A stretch of DNA of 37,134 nt from Emmonsiellopsis sp. PD_33 (taxonomy: Eukaryota > Ascomycota > Eurotiomycetes > Onygenales > Ajellomycetaceae): contig JANTQF010000344.1 in the NCBI GenBank assembly GCA_032988165.1, positions 1 through 37,134 on the forward strand. The letters are read 5' to 3'. The notes under the pieces were generated by a model. That model saw only the letters and a program-made list of their open reading frames with translations, did not search any database and was not told the DNA's origin. Shown here piece by piece: positions 23,092 to 34,142 of the stretch. The position numbers and the translations under genes were made by a program. How positions within the stretch are numbered: the first letter of the stretch is position 1; every line of letters begins with the position of its first letter.

Positions 23092-23226
23092 ATGGCTTTG
23101 ACGGCAACGTCCGTCCTCCACCACAAAGGCTGGTGGCGTGTTATTACAGCCGGTAGTACAGTTGTCTTGTTCTCCCTTTTCTCACTCCACGCCACTGTAA
23201 CAAATTGTCAGTTTCCTCCTACCTGA
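23092..23226 (+). CDS. Possible small ORF, 44 residues, one hydrophobic segment
   Basis: Starts MALTATSVLHHKGWWRV in a strong Kozak context (CACCAACAATGG) and carries a hydrophobic run (about residues 22-32) that looks like a signal or membrane segment. It stops at TGA 23224-23226. An alternative reading splices near 23210 to an acceptor before GGCGGGCGG (about 23266) and remains open to about 66 residues. It could also be an upstream ORF of the AA11 gene 320 bp downstream. No family recognised; kept as a low-confidence candidate. Confidence 0.25.
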   Translation: MALTATSVLHHKGWWRVITAGSTVVLFSLFSLHATVTNCQFPPT

Positions 23227-23544
23227 AATTGGACGTTTCCCTTGATTCCTTTGATCGGTGTCTAGGGCGGGCGGAACATGCCACGGCTACGGTGGAAATG
23301 GTGAATATTTGCAAGAATGAATTTCCATCACTGGTGCTACAGCCTCTCGGTGATGACAGTTAGCCGCCTCACATTGCCAGGTAATTTTCCGGCACCGGTG
23401 CGAAATATATATATCCGCCGCAGTGCTTCCGAATTCTGACATTCTGCGGCCTCTGGTCGTTGGAATACGTATAGGCCAACCCACGAAGTCTTCCACTCCC
23501 ATTGATTTGGCATATGCAGGAACTTTCATGACCAATCGACCGAG
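23227..23544. other. Upstream region of the AA11 gene
   Basis: No supported gene. ATATATATAT near 23405-23414 is a possible TATA-like element about 130 bp before the AA11 start. Confidence 0.4.
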
Positions 23545-24807
23545 ATGTCAATTTTACTCTTTACAACGAAGGGCTGGGCTCTTCTTTGCTATGTCGCCCT
23601 CCTCTCCGGAATCGTTCATGCCCACATGGAAATGTCAGAACCACTACCGTTAAGGAGCAAATTTATTGTACCTCGTCCTAGTGAGGTAGACTACAGTTAC
23701 ACGTCACCTCTATCGGCGGACGGATCAAATTTCCCCTGTAAGGGATACCACAGCAGCGGACCAATCCAGCGAACAGCGGAATACGCACCCGGACAAGAAT
23801 ACCAGATGACGATTGCGGGATCAGCAACCCACACTGGTGGCTCATGCCAACTGTCTTTATCGGTTGACAAGGGAAAAAATTTCAAGGTGATCAAGTCCAT
23901 TATCGGCGGGTGTCCCGAAATAAAGCGATCATACACTTTTGTCATTCCTCCAGACACCCCAACCGGTGAGGCCCTATTTGCATGGACGTGGTTCAATCGC
24001 GTCGGGAACCGCGAAATGTATATGAACTGCGCCCAAGTCACCATAACTGGGGGAAACAAGCCTCCATCGAAACGCAATGGCGCCTCTATCGCCTTCAATG
24101 ACCGCCCGAACATTTTCCTAGCTAACGTCGCAAGGCATTCACCTTGCGGAACCTATGCAGCGCAGAGCGTGATATTTCCAGATCCAGGACCGGACGTTGA
24201 ACAGGTCCAAGCTGCGATGTCTGGTCAGACAGGGTCGGGGTTCTGTTGTACTCCAGGATGTAATGGTTCGCCCCCCGGCGGCGGACAGCCAAATCCCCAA
24301 CCAGCAATACCGCCCGCAGGAGCACCAGCAGCACCACCAGGAGCAGCATCACCACCACCACAAGGAGGATCACCGCAGCCAGGAATACCACCCAAGCAAA
24401 CCCCATCCCCAATCCCATCCCCAGCAACCCCACCAGCCCAACCCCCGCAATCCACCCTCGCCACCGTCCACACCCGACCACAAGGCCACCTCCACCCTTC
24501 ATTCATGGCCAACAACCCCCCGTCGAATCCATCCCCCGGTCCGTCGCCGGGTCCAGCCCCATCCCCAGGCGCAGGAGGAGGCACCTCACCCAGCCCCGCT
24601 CCCATACCGGCACCAGCACCCAACCCCGCTCCCGCGCCTCCATCGGGAGGAAGCCCAGGCGCTGCAGGCACCTGTGCACCCGGATCTATAAAATGCGACT
24701 CCCAAACGACATGGTCCATGTGCTCAGGGGACGGGACGCATTATATCGCCATGGGATCTGTGGCTGCGGGAACAGCGTGCAGGGATGGGGCTATTGGGCG
24801 GGAGTAG
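23545..24807 (+). CDS. AA11 lytic polysaccharide monooxygenase with C-terminal Cys module
   Basis: Copper enzyme that oxidatively cleaves chitin; extracellular. The 420-residue frame has no intron. A signal peptide ends at Ala26 (GIVHA), leaving mature His27 (HMEMSEPLP) as the N-terminal copper ligand. The second His is H96 (SATHTGGSC) and the axial Tyr is Y159 in NREMYMNCA; AWTWFNRVGNR is the AA11 signature. A long Pro/Gly/Ser linker (about residues 250-370) follows. Then comes a roughly 46-residue Cys module (CAPGSIKCD, WSMCSGDG, VAAGTACRDG) resembling the X278-type chitin-associated module of other AA11 proteins. In fungi such enzymes are linked to chitin degradation or cell-wall remodelling. 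The linker's other frames are falsely open on both strands. Confidence 0.93.
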   Translation: MSILLFTTKGWALLCYVALLSGIVHAHMEMSEPLPLRSKFIVPRPSEVDYSYTSPLSADGSNFPCKGYHSSGPIQRTAEYAPGQEYQMTIAGSATHTGGSCQLSLSVDKGKNFKVIKSIIGGCPEIKRSYTFVIPPDTPTGEALFAWTWFNRVGNREMYMNCAQVTITGGNKPPSKRNGASIAFNDRPNIFLANVARHSPCGTYAAQSVIFPDPGPDVEQVQAAMSGQTGSGFCCTPGCNGSPPGGGQPNPQPAIPPAGAPAAPPGAASPPPQGGSPQPGIPPKQTPSPIPSPATPPAQPPQSTLATVHTRPQGHLHPSFMANNPPSNPSPGPSPGPAPSPGAGGGTSPSPAPIPAPAPNPAPAPPSGGSPGAAGTCAPGSIKCDSQTTWSMCSGDGTHYIAMGSVAAGTACRDGAIGRE

Positions 24808-25761
24808 ATTGATAGGATGGTTCTCAAATGCGGACGGAGTGCGGTGACGGAGGAGGGGGGGATATAACTGCAGACCCCTTTTTTGAAGTTTTCTTTTTTC
24901 GGGAATTTAAAAGAAATTGGTTTCTCTCCCCTGTTTCCCCTCGTTTGGTTTATTTCCTGTTTTTTTTTTCTTTCTATTTCTGTACCATGAAAACGTTGGC
25001 GGTTGGTGGTTTGGTCGATTTATATCTTTTCATTTTGGAGCAGGATCTCTTTATCCCCATTTTCCAAGGATGTTTTCTTTTCTTTTTGACATGGTTGTGT
25101 ATATATGCCAGGTTGCCAGGTTGCCAGGTTGCCAGGTTGCCAGGTTGCCCCTGAATGTTCATATGATACCCACGAAGTCGAAATATTTTGATATGAAAAC
25201 TATGTGTGTACACGCTAGTCAGAGTTCGAAGAATCTCACCCCCCTTTTTTTTTTGATAAAAAAACTTCATTATTTTCTGTTACTTTTCTTTCCTCGCCCG
25301 GGCTAACTATATTATGATACCCACAAGCAGGCAAGGTAGTTTCCTCCATAGCACATGGGATAGCTTCTCCAACTAGCCAGCTAGCCAAACCAACAGGATT
25401 ATATTTTTCTAGCAAAAAAACACTGCATAGCAACTCCACAAAACCAAAACCAAAGAAGAGCCCGAAATTTAATACTATTAATACAATTATGATATGTTAT
25501 GCCCAGGCCAGGCAAGGCCAGACCGCCCGCCCGCTCGCTCACCACTGCCAATTCCCAATCTACCCCGAGCGTCGATATCAGCAGGGCTAACTAAACTATA
25601 CACCTATACATACATACGCATGAAGCCATGCATTATTAAAGAAAAGTAGCATTAATGATCCCCAAATGCGCAAAAACAAAAGCCTACCGGAATGTATCAT
25701 GTCATCAACAGTAACATCAGGGCTGTTGAAAAATAAACCCCCCCGCCGGCGTTTTCCCCCC
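24808..25761. other. Intergenic region between convergent AA11 and MARVEL genes
   Basis: T-rich sequence with poly-T runs and a short tandem repeat (25107-25149). No coding frame or RNA gene supported. Several simple GC-rich repeats (near 25500-25540) occur. Confidence 0.55.
25107..25149. repeat. Tandem repeat, 8-bp unit GCCAGGTT x 5.4
   Basis: Five perfect consecutive copies of GCCAGGTT followed by GCC, a minisatellite-like array in the 3' flank of the AA11 gene. Confidence 0.95.
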
Positions 25762-26904
25762 TTAAAAATTCCTTCCCGGAGTCGACGACGATACAGGGAA
25801 CTGCGCAGTCTCATACTGCGGACCACTCCCGTATCCATGCGAATAACCCGAATCCGCGACTGCGCTCTGTCCATATCCGTAATTGGCATATCCAGGTCCT
25901 GCACCCCGTCCCCTAGCACTACCGGGAGCGCCAGCAGTAGTTCCCCCTACCCCATTCCCAACGGCAGGCATAGGCGCGGTAGCAGCGCTGGGATTATACG
26001 CATACGCACTATTCCCGTACCCATTATACCCCTCATCATGAACCTTCGGGTCTGTGGCGACAGCCGTTGACTTCTTCCCGCGACCGAAGAACCCTCCATA
26101 GCGTGATGATGGGGGCTTTTCATACGGTTCCGGACCATTCTCGCCATTCGTTTGGAGTGGGTAGCTGCCCACTGCAGCTCCAGAGGCGGGGTCCGTATCT
26201 GTGGGGGCACCACGGCGACGGCGGAAGGACCAGAAAGAGCGTTTGCCGTAGTCGTTTGCGGGGGAGGGGCCGTAGCGCTTCGCGCGTTTGTGGTGGCGAG
26301 CGTAGAGGACTTGAGGGTAGAGGGATAGGGCAAAGAGGATGCTATAATGGAGAAGTTCAGTACTGTGTGAGTAACAATGGAGGACTATAAAGCGAATACA
26401 GGTATTAACTCACCACCCGATGATAGCCACAGCAAACACTCCTTTTTCCAACCTGCACGCAAATCCCAGATCCGGCATATAGGTAAAATTCTTCCCATTT
26501 CCGGTACCGAAGCCTCCCTTGCCATAGCCTGCACCGCCTTTCCCAGCCTCTCCACTTCCCAGAGGCGTATTAACGAAGCCAGAACATGTCTGTGTGCCAT
26601 TCCGTGTCATAGCTGCAATAGCAATGAAGGCACCAATGAAACAAATATCGAGGAACATGCCCAGAGCTGCAAAGAACCATATCCCACCTATACAAAGCGT
26701 AAAAGCAGTAGCTGCGATTGTGTATGCCGTTGCCGCGCCAGCAAGGCCCTCGACGGCCTTGATCCACCGTACGATGTGTATATCATGGTCGGCAAGAACG
26801 GCTAGGAAGTATGAAAAGATGCCCAGGACAATGACGGAGCAACAGAGCTGAAGGATGCGGAGGATAAAATTGGTGAGGCGGATAAATGCCCCGCCGGCAC
26901 TCAT
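25762..26904 (-). CDS. MARVEL-domain-like four-TM membrane protein
   Basis: Exon 1 26904-26414 and exon 2 26341-25762 (intron 26413-26342) give 356 residues. Four hydrophobic segments (about residues 11-36, 54-74, 76-99 and 154-178) fit the MARVEL fold of fungal plasma-membrane or eisosome-type proteins. A Gly-rich loop with a sequon and Cys (about 100-150) separates TM3 and TM4. The cytosolic tail of about 175 residues starts with a basic stretch and is rich in Gly, Tyr, Asn and Ser, with SRYGGFFGRGKK near its middle. The family is structural and the substrate unknown. Confidence 0.82.
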
Positions 26905-28004
26905 TTTGACGGTCTGGGACAGTCAGAGCCGGGGTTGTGTTGGCACAAAGAAGATAGTAAACAAGAGATCAAGCAGTAACAACGGCTATAGTTCCGGGAT
27001 GGCCTATACAAAGAAATGGGTATGAGGAAAAGATAAAGAGAAGAGGGCCACCATCTCAGTCTGAAAACCTGTAACATCGAGCATTGTGGCTGTGGGGTTG
27101 TCCTCCTGTTGTTTTCTCATAGAGTTTGGAGCCCAAAAAGAAAGCGCCACACTTCGCGAGTTCATGACGTCATCTCGGCTGACTAAGTCGATCATTCGTC
27201 ATCCCTGCAAGCAATTTAAGCTCCAGCAAGGTTCTCGAGTTTAAAACCCGGAATGTTCGGAGTAGATATTTTCGAGTTTGCGAGGAACATGCCGGGCTTC
27301 TTCTTTTGACTTTCTAGCTCGTAATCAGCAATAGAGCTCAGAGATCCCAAGAATCGTCTGAATTCAAAATGGGCCATGCATGGCCATGGGCAACCCATCT
27401 CCACTGGGCTTACGTCAAGAGGACCCGGTTCCACAGCGTTCCCAGAAGAACAACAGGAGAATCTATTGAAAAGAAAAGAAAGTAATATAGACGAAACAAG
27501 GGAAAAAGTGTGGAGCCAGCAAACATATCCAAACCATACACTCATGTATGCAATTGGATTGATCTCATCATCATTTCGGCAGCTTTTATACCTGTTTTTA
27601 AGCTATGCAACTCCCCAGATGCTTTCCGGTTCGATCCAATACAACCCCATCAAGGCCAACCAGCCATCTCTTTCCCGCCCCACGGCTTGCTTGGAGTCGC
27701 CGCGATTGGGGCGTGGGGCATTACCCTCGAATGGGGAGGCGATATAGTTCTAGACCATCGCATCGACAATAGCTCGTATAAACGGCTCGTCGTCTCGTGG
27801 TGGATGGTCCAATTCGGGAAGAGCGCGATATATAGGCGTGCGGGCCTCGTCTTTGAATAATAAAGCATCTTCAAGCTCTCCAATCTCTCAATTGCCAGCC
27901 TTTTCCCTCCGAGATATCCCCCGCCCCCTTGAGGACGTAACAGACCTCCAACCGGTGGTGCGGTATGCAAATCCATGTATCATCTGGAGCAAAATCCATC
28001 AGAA
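26905..28004. other. Spacer between MARVEL gene and CENP-S
   Basis: Upstream region of the MARVEL gene (toward 26905-27250) plus the 3' flank of CENP-S. It contains a CRE palindrome (27165-27172) and a possible gene remnant (27750-28040, minus). Confidence 0.5.
27165..27172. promoter_or_regulatory. CRE-type palindrome TGACGTCA
   Basis: Perfect ATF/CREB-type bZIP half-site palindrome, about 260 bp upstream of the MARVEL start. A single 8-mer can arise by chance. Confidence 0.35.
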
Positions 28005-28554
28005 TCACCTCCTGTTCGTTGACTTTTCCTTAGATCGTTCTTGGTCGACGAACGCGCGCAATATCGACTCTAGACCTTCATTTCGCCTAGCTAGGAGCAT
28101 CACGTCTGACACATTGATAGTCGACCGTCCTGCATGTCTGTGGAAAGGAAGTAGTGTAAGAGGTAGTTCTCGCCATCATCGAAGGTCATATAAGCATCTG
28201 TGGGGAGTTGTCCGTACTTAGCGAATGCTTCTAAATCCTGTCCTACAGTCTCTAAACATTGACATTAGCAGCTATCCAACAGAAAGAAAGGGGGATAGTA
28301 TGTCAATGCAAGGAGCAATCATACCAATCTGCGCCCAAACCATCTCCGTCAATGCCCCTATAAATTGGGGAGTAGCATCGACACCCAGCTTAATCGTCTC
28401 ATCGTCGACAATTCTCCCGATCGCGAGCCAGAGAGCGGACTTGAGGCGCTGTTAGGTAGTGTCAGTGACCAGATTCGAAAAAAAAAATTAGGACAATTGG
28501 CAAGAGTAAACTAACCTCTTCTAGAGCTACAGCGTCAGAATCCGTGTCAACCAT
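28005..28554 (-). CDS. CENP-S / MHF1 histone-fold protein
   Basis: Subunit of the MHF (CENP-S/CENP-X) complex acting at kinetochores and with the FANCM-type helicase in fork repair. Four exons: 28554-28516, 28448-28325, 28251-28218 and 28137-28005; introns of 67, 73 and 80 bp. They total 330 nt, 109 residues, the normal family length. The histone-fold signature is clear: ERLKSALWLAIGRIVDDETI, ATPQFIGALTEMVWAQIE, DLEAFAKHAGRSTINVSDV and MLLARRNEGLESIL. Each exon is too short to stand out, so it is easily missed by ORF scanning. It is divergent from Pga2 across about 0.5 kb. Confidence 0.93.
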
Positions 28555-29083
28555 TGCGTGGATAATCAATTAGGCTTGAATTGTACTGATTGAAAGAGGT
28601 TGTTGATATTGATATGACGTTGGACATATCGCGGCTCAAAACACGTCAAAATCGGTAAGACGCGAAGTCTCGGAAAAACCATAACCCTAGCGCAGCATGA
28701 CTAAGCACAAACCTGACCATGATGACGTAACTCCATCTTTATTTTTCTTTTTTCTTTTTTCTTTCGCGAAACTTCACCGACCAGAGTTTGTATAGACAAC
28801 CACAAACCCGATTCCTCCCCTCGACATCTCGGTTCCCAAGACCCAGATTCGTGCCGATACCCGCCGCAGAATGGCAATGCACCTCGACAAATAGACAAAA
28901 GACCACAATTGATTTCTCTCATACCAATCGTTCCATCCCGCGCAGCTCCGAGTTTGACCACCTCTCCTTTCCAGCACCATAACCCACCGACAAAACAACC
29001 TCACCACCTATCTCACCACCCCGAATCAACCTCCACACGGCCTAAATCCTCAACCCCAACCACCACCACACCAACCACCCAAA
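28555..29083. promoter_or_regulatory. Divergent promoter region CENP-S / Pga2
   Basis: About 530 bp between two divergent starts. It contains a CT-rich run near 28739-28765 and a CRE-like TGACGTAA at about 28721-28728. The C/A-rich stretch before 29084 is typical of a fungal 5' leader. Transcription start sites are not visible. Confidence 0.5.
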
Positions 29084-29569
29084 ATGTCCCTCCCCGACCT
29101 CCCCGAGCTCCTCTCCACCATCTCCACCTACACCACAAACCTAACAACCAACCTCTCCTCCTCCGTCTCCTCCCTCACACTACGAGACTACATCCGCCTC
29201 ATCTGGATAATAGGCGGCTACCTCTTCCTCCGCCCCTACCTAGACGCCGGCTTCCGCAAACTGCTCACCTTCAACATGGACAAATCGGACAAGGACCAGG
29301 AGGAGCGGGAGCGGGCCGAGGCCGCCGCGGAGGCGGAGGGCGCCGGGGTGGGCAAGGCGAAGATTGCTGCGAGTAAATTGCGGGGGGCTCTGGAAGGGGG
29401 GGATAGTGATGAGGAGGAAGAGGAGGAGGAGGAGAGGGAGGGGGAGGTACAGTGGGGGAAGAGTGCGCGGAGACGGCAGAAGCAGTTTCTTAGGCATTTG
29501 GAGGAGGAGGCGGAAAGGAGGAAGGAGGAGGAGGATGATAGGGATATTGCGGATTTGTTGGAGGATTGA
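29084..29569 (+). CDS. Pga2-type ER trafficking protein
   Basis: Small protein of 161 residues, single exon, A at -3 before ATG. Pga2 is needed in yeast for processing and traffic of Gas1 and alkaline phosphatase at the ER. One membrane segment (about residues 35-55: DYIRLIWIIGGYLFLRPYLD) carries the conserved GGYLFLRPYLD motif. The C-terminal half is charged and helical: an Ala/Glu run, KAKIAASKLRGALEGGD, then a Glu block (about 108-118), the WGKSARRRQKQ motif, and an acidic end (DIADLLED). Yeast Pga2 is shorter; the acidic insert accounts for the difference. Confidence 0.88.
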   Translation: MSLPDLPELLSTISTYTTNLTTNLSSSVSSLTLRDYIRLIWIIGGYLFLRPYLDAGFRKLLTFNMDKSDKDQEERERAEAAAEAEGAGVGKAKIAASKLRGALEGGDSDEEEEEEEEREGEVQWGKSARRRQKQFLRHLEEEAERRKEEEDDRDIADLLED

Positions 29570-30310
29570 TTGGTTTCTCTCTCTTTTTTTTTACGGTTGT
29601 GGAGGGGGGATTGAAGATGGTTGAATGGATGGGATATGATAGGATGGGATGGAATGGAACGGGGTGGTTTTTTTTTTTTTTTTATATGTCATTTTATATA
29701 TCTTCTTTTCGATTTTTCTTCAGTCTACATTACGTCTGTATGATCTGATCTGTGATCTTGTGCTGTACATATTATTTATTTATCTATTCATTTATTTCCT
29801 TCCCCTACTTCACTTTCTCCGGCCTTCGGCCTATCCCCCCAACATACCCGGTTATGCACTGACCAAACCCAGCCCCTGAAATCCCAAGATATTCACTTAA
29901 ACACGCATATATAATCACCATACCATGGTGAGGCCCTCTATCCATCTCCTCTATCCAATATCGATGTCATTATAATTTCCAGTACTCGTGTATCAAATCC
30001 GCCACATGACAAAAACCAATCCCATACCCTTCCCCCCCTATTCTTTTCCCTTTAACATGATTGGATTGGATTGGATTGGTTAATTGACAACGAACTGAAC
30101 CACCCCCGCTTCCTCGGGGCGCAACATCAGAGAACTCCCGATATTCGTTCCCAAGCAAGTAAAAAATAAGAAGGTCTCGACCATCTCATATCCCCTTCAC
30201 CTACCTACCCACCCACCCAGATAAGTTACATAATATAATAAACCCCCTCTCCCAAACCCACCCACCCGCCCATCCATACCCATACCAACAACACCTACAA
30301 ACGAATCAAA
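29570..30310. other. Intergenic region between convergent Pga2 and DDB1 genes
   Basis: 3' flanks of two convergent genes. It contains T16 (29668-29683), an ATTGG x4 microsatellite (30060-30079) and C/A-rich sequence. I see no gene. Confidence 0.6.
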
Positions 30311-33300
30311 TCAATGCATCCTCCTCAACCCCTCCACCACCACCCTAACTTTCTCAACACTAACCTCCTCCCCACCCTCCGCCACCACCCCCCTAACAAT
30401 CTCCTCCTGCACCTCCTCAGCACAACCCAGAAACCTCTCAATCAACTCCCCATCCACAAACCGAAACGGCTCCTCCGCCCGGCGCACCGTACTCTTAAAC
30501 GCGCGGAACCTGCTCCACGGCATATGGCCCGGCGTGGTGACGAGGGACGCCATGGCAGATTGCAGCCGCATGAGGAGGTCGGTGTAGGAGGGGTTAATGA
30601 GGGCGAAGAGGTAGATGGAGCCTTCGACCTGTTTTAGGGGTTAGTAGGGCGTATATATATATACGTATGAAACCGGAATCATATATATATAGAGGGAGAG
30701 AGAGAGAGAGAAGGGAAGTACATACCGTCCCCAAAAACGCCCTCGGCGTCACAACAGCCGCCTCCCCGGCAGCCGACATCTGGACCCCCACCGGCCGAAT
30801 CCGATTAACCATCTCCCCAAGCAACATCTCACCGGTAACCTGCAACCGCCGCTTATCGTCCTCCGTCACGCCGTTAACGTTGCGATTCAACACGATCAGA
30901 TTCCCCTCCGCGTCGCTTTCCAAGAACGTATTTTCCGCAATGGGCGCGACGGCGGTGCTCCAGAGGGTTTGGAAGTGGCGGGCGACTTCTGTCAGGCTGT
31001 CTGGCAGGCCTTTATCGCCTGGTGTGTATTCGACGATGGAGATGGATTTCATGAGGTCGGCGACGACGATGAGGTTGCCTGTTACGGCGATGTCGATGGG
31101 GGCGGTGGAGGTGCGGTAGGTGGCTGTTTTGGTGAGGGTGTAGTCGTTGAATTGGCCGCGGGAGACGGTGTAGACGACGACCTGTGAAGGAATTAGTCAT
31201 GTTAGTAATTAGATACAGTAAATAATATCAAACAAATAAAAAAAAACATACCGTCTTCACAAGCGCCGCAACAATCCTATCCTGCACAATCGCCAGCGCC
31301 CTACAAGCCCCCTTAACAGGCAGCTCACAGACCATAGCCAACTGTCTCGAGCCCGTCACCTCAAACGCCAATATCCGCCCACGCACAGACCCCTCACCGA
31401 CATCATCCAGATACGCCGTGCCGACAATAAACAAATCCTTGTACAGCACATTACCCTCACCATCCTTCCCATCCGGAAACTTGGCCCGAATGACGCTCTC
31501 GACAAGCTCATCAGCATTCAAACTGAAAGCATCTAGTTCGCGAAACATGATTTCGTCCGCGAGCATGAAGCGGCTAGCAACCTGTTCCGCGCCGTCTGCG
31601 AGCGTCCGCTTGATCGTGCCGATGCCAAACGCCTTCTCGGACGCTGAATAGGCAACCCGTCGGACCGTCTCGCCGATTGGCAGTGTCTGGATCTGCGTGG
31701 TGCGCTCCGCATCGACGACTGCGATCTTCAATTCCGCAGGTGTAGCCAGCGCGATGGAGCCTGGGTATGCTTCGGAGTTGAAGTGGCAGATACGAGTTGC
31801 TTGGTCCGAGTTCACGGCGGAGTATACGATCCTGCCCTCGGCTGCGTAGATCAGACTTGGCTGCTCACATGTAGCAAACACGTTATACAACCCGTCGCCT
31901 CTGGGCACCTTCTTGAACGAGGGCTGCTCCGATCCCAGGACCAGCTTGCTCATGCCCGCTAGGGAGTAGTCCGATGCGTTGAAGGAGAAGGAAAAGACGC
32001 TTCCGTCTGCCATGGAGACGAAGAGAGTGGCTGGGCTTTCTGGAAGTACCTCTGCGACCAGTACGGATCGTGGGAATGCTTCCTCTCGCTCGCCGAGAGA
32101 TGTCCTATGGCGGATTGCAAGGTCCTCGAGACTCATGACAGCAACTTCTGCGGTATGCGGCAGACAGACGATGCATGCTTGGACAGGAGACGACGTAACA
32201 GTGACACCAGATACTTGCGTATCTTCTCCAAAGTCCTTCTGCCCCGCATGTTTGATTTCACCTCTAATATCAAACATCATAAGTACCTGTCCGCCAACCA
32301 TCAAAACTAAATGCTCATCATTCGTAGACGCAGCAGTGATCGCCTTTTGAGAAGCCGGTGACCACTCCCACATAACCATCCCGCTCTCAATTTCCGCCAC
32401 CCGAACCGTATTCTCCGTAACCTGCAAAATGCGATCATTAGGAAGGTTCGCCGCCAGTAGGGTACTCTCCGTAAGCCCCAGACCCAAAAACTCATCCTTC
32501 TCTTCCACCTCCCCGTCAGGCGAGAAGATGAATATCCGCGTCTCATCCACAAAGGAGACGATAAGCGTATCAGAGAAGCCCTCCGGGCAAGACACACGGA
32601 GCGCCCAGAGGTCAGTGATGTGTTCCATCGCCCCCAGGACGCCCAACTCCTCCATCCCCACACCGCTCCGCACACTACGGAGGCTACCATCATTAAACGC
32701 CCCAGAGCCAGTGACGATACGCGCCTGGCCGGAGGAGAACTCGTGAGTCTGATTTTCGCCAGACCGGCCGCCCAGATCCATAATGGTAAAGTCCAGAATC
32801 GGCGCAATGTTCGAAAAGGTTTGTAGAACCTCAAACGAGCGCTCGACGATACGTATGAGCTGGGAGTCGCCCTGGTGCGAACCGATAAACGTGACGCCAC
32901 CACCTAGATAGACCATGACGGATGCACGGGAGGTTTCGCCCAGGCTATGGAGTTCCCAGCTCTCGACTACGTTCGACGGGTCGAGGACGAGCATGAGGAA
33001 GAAAAGCCTACCGTAGTCGTCTGCCAGCAGCCATCGTTGGCCATCGACCTGTTCCCAGGCGACGAAGATGGTAGCTTCATCGAGGGGTTGGGAGATTGTT
33101 TCGTTCTGCGTATCGTCGAGGTATTTGATTGAAGTCTCTCCCAGGACCAGGAGGCCCCCTGGCACAGAGATATATATTAGCACATTTCCTCCAAAATAAT
33201 AACAGAGCAAAACACCTACCCAACGGCGCCGGTACGGGAATCAAAAAACTAGCCCCAAGATCCAACTCCTCCGTCAACACCGTCAACCCCTTTAGATCCG

Positions 33301-34142
33301 CCTCATTGCCCACCGCCCCACCCCCAGCCCCACCACCCACACCCGCACCCCCCATCGAAAACAGCAACTCCCTAACCTTCAACTTCACCTTGCCCTGCGT
33401 ATCCTCATACAGCAGCGCAAGCCTAGGCTTCTGGTCCGCCTCCGTGTGCAAAAACGCCGACGATCTAACAGCCAACTCCTCAATCCTCGCCTGGCAGGGC
33501 TCCCCCAGCTCTCCAACCTTCTGCGGAACAACTTGATTGGGTCTTTTGCCACGGCCCTTTTCCCGCTGCTGCTTCTCCGGCTGCCCGATGGGGATCACAG
33601 TGACGATTCCCTCGTACAGCTCCAGCGTCATGTATTTCCCCGAGGGATCGATGAGACATCGCTGGCTGAACTGCAGTTCTCGGGAGGACGGATCGGCGAG
33701 ATCAACGTACGTGCGTTCGGTGTGGAGTTGGTTGTTCGTGGCGTCCCAGGAAAGGGTGAAGTAGGTGAAGCGGTCTGTGCCGACGAAGAGGATGTCTGTT
33801 TGCGGGGTGAGGATGTGTGGTTGGTCTGGGGGGGAGAGCGGGGGGCGGGAGAGTTTGGAGAGGAGGGTGACTTTGCCGTAGATGGCTTTGGAGTGTTGGA
33901 GGGATAGGCCGTCGGGGGTCTGGGTGTAGAACTCTAGGCGGTTGGATTTTCTACATTTGAAGATTTAGTTATGGGAGCTACCTCATGTATATATGGGGGG
34001 GAGGGGAGATAGGATATAGTATGGGATGGGAGGGGCATGGCACTCACGCAACAACCAAACAATCCTCCTCCGGCCGGAGGAACTGTAGCTTCAGCGCATG
34101 TCGAACGCTGCTCGCATTATGAATAGGCACCACGTACGCCAT
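30311..34142 (-). CDS. DDB1 (UV-damaged DNA-binding protein 1)
   Basis: Adaptor of CUL4 ubiquitin ligases in nucleotide excision repair and chromatin turnover. Exons: 34142-34048, 33950-33220, 33158-31252, 31181-30726 and 30628-30311; they total 3507 nt, 1168 residues (human 1140). It begins MAYVVPIHNASSVRHALKLQ and VVAKSNRLEFYT, the conserved DDB1/CPSF start. Middle exons give the MMS1_N-like beta-propellers. The C-terminal CPSF_A part holds LIVVADLMKSISIVEY, FLESDAEGNLIVL, LQVTGEMLLGEMVN, TVEGSIYLFALI and a final helical VSVEKVRVVVEGLRRMH. The length, ordered motifs and spliced frame agree. It is unlikely to be CPSF160 or RSE1 because of the DDB1-type N-terminus and C-terminus. Intron 4 holds AT and GA repeats (about 30650-30715). 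Confidence 0.95.

Noticed and set aside
24122..24719. Several long open frames on both strands across the AA11 linker
   Set aside because: They are shadows of the GC- and proline-codon-rich linker; only the plus-strand AA11 frame has signal peptide, copper ligands and the C-terminal module.
31418..32903. Plus- and minus-strand frames inside the DDB1 coding exon
   Set aside because: They overlap the conserved DDB1 frame in other phases and have no family resemblance.
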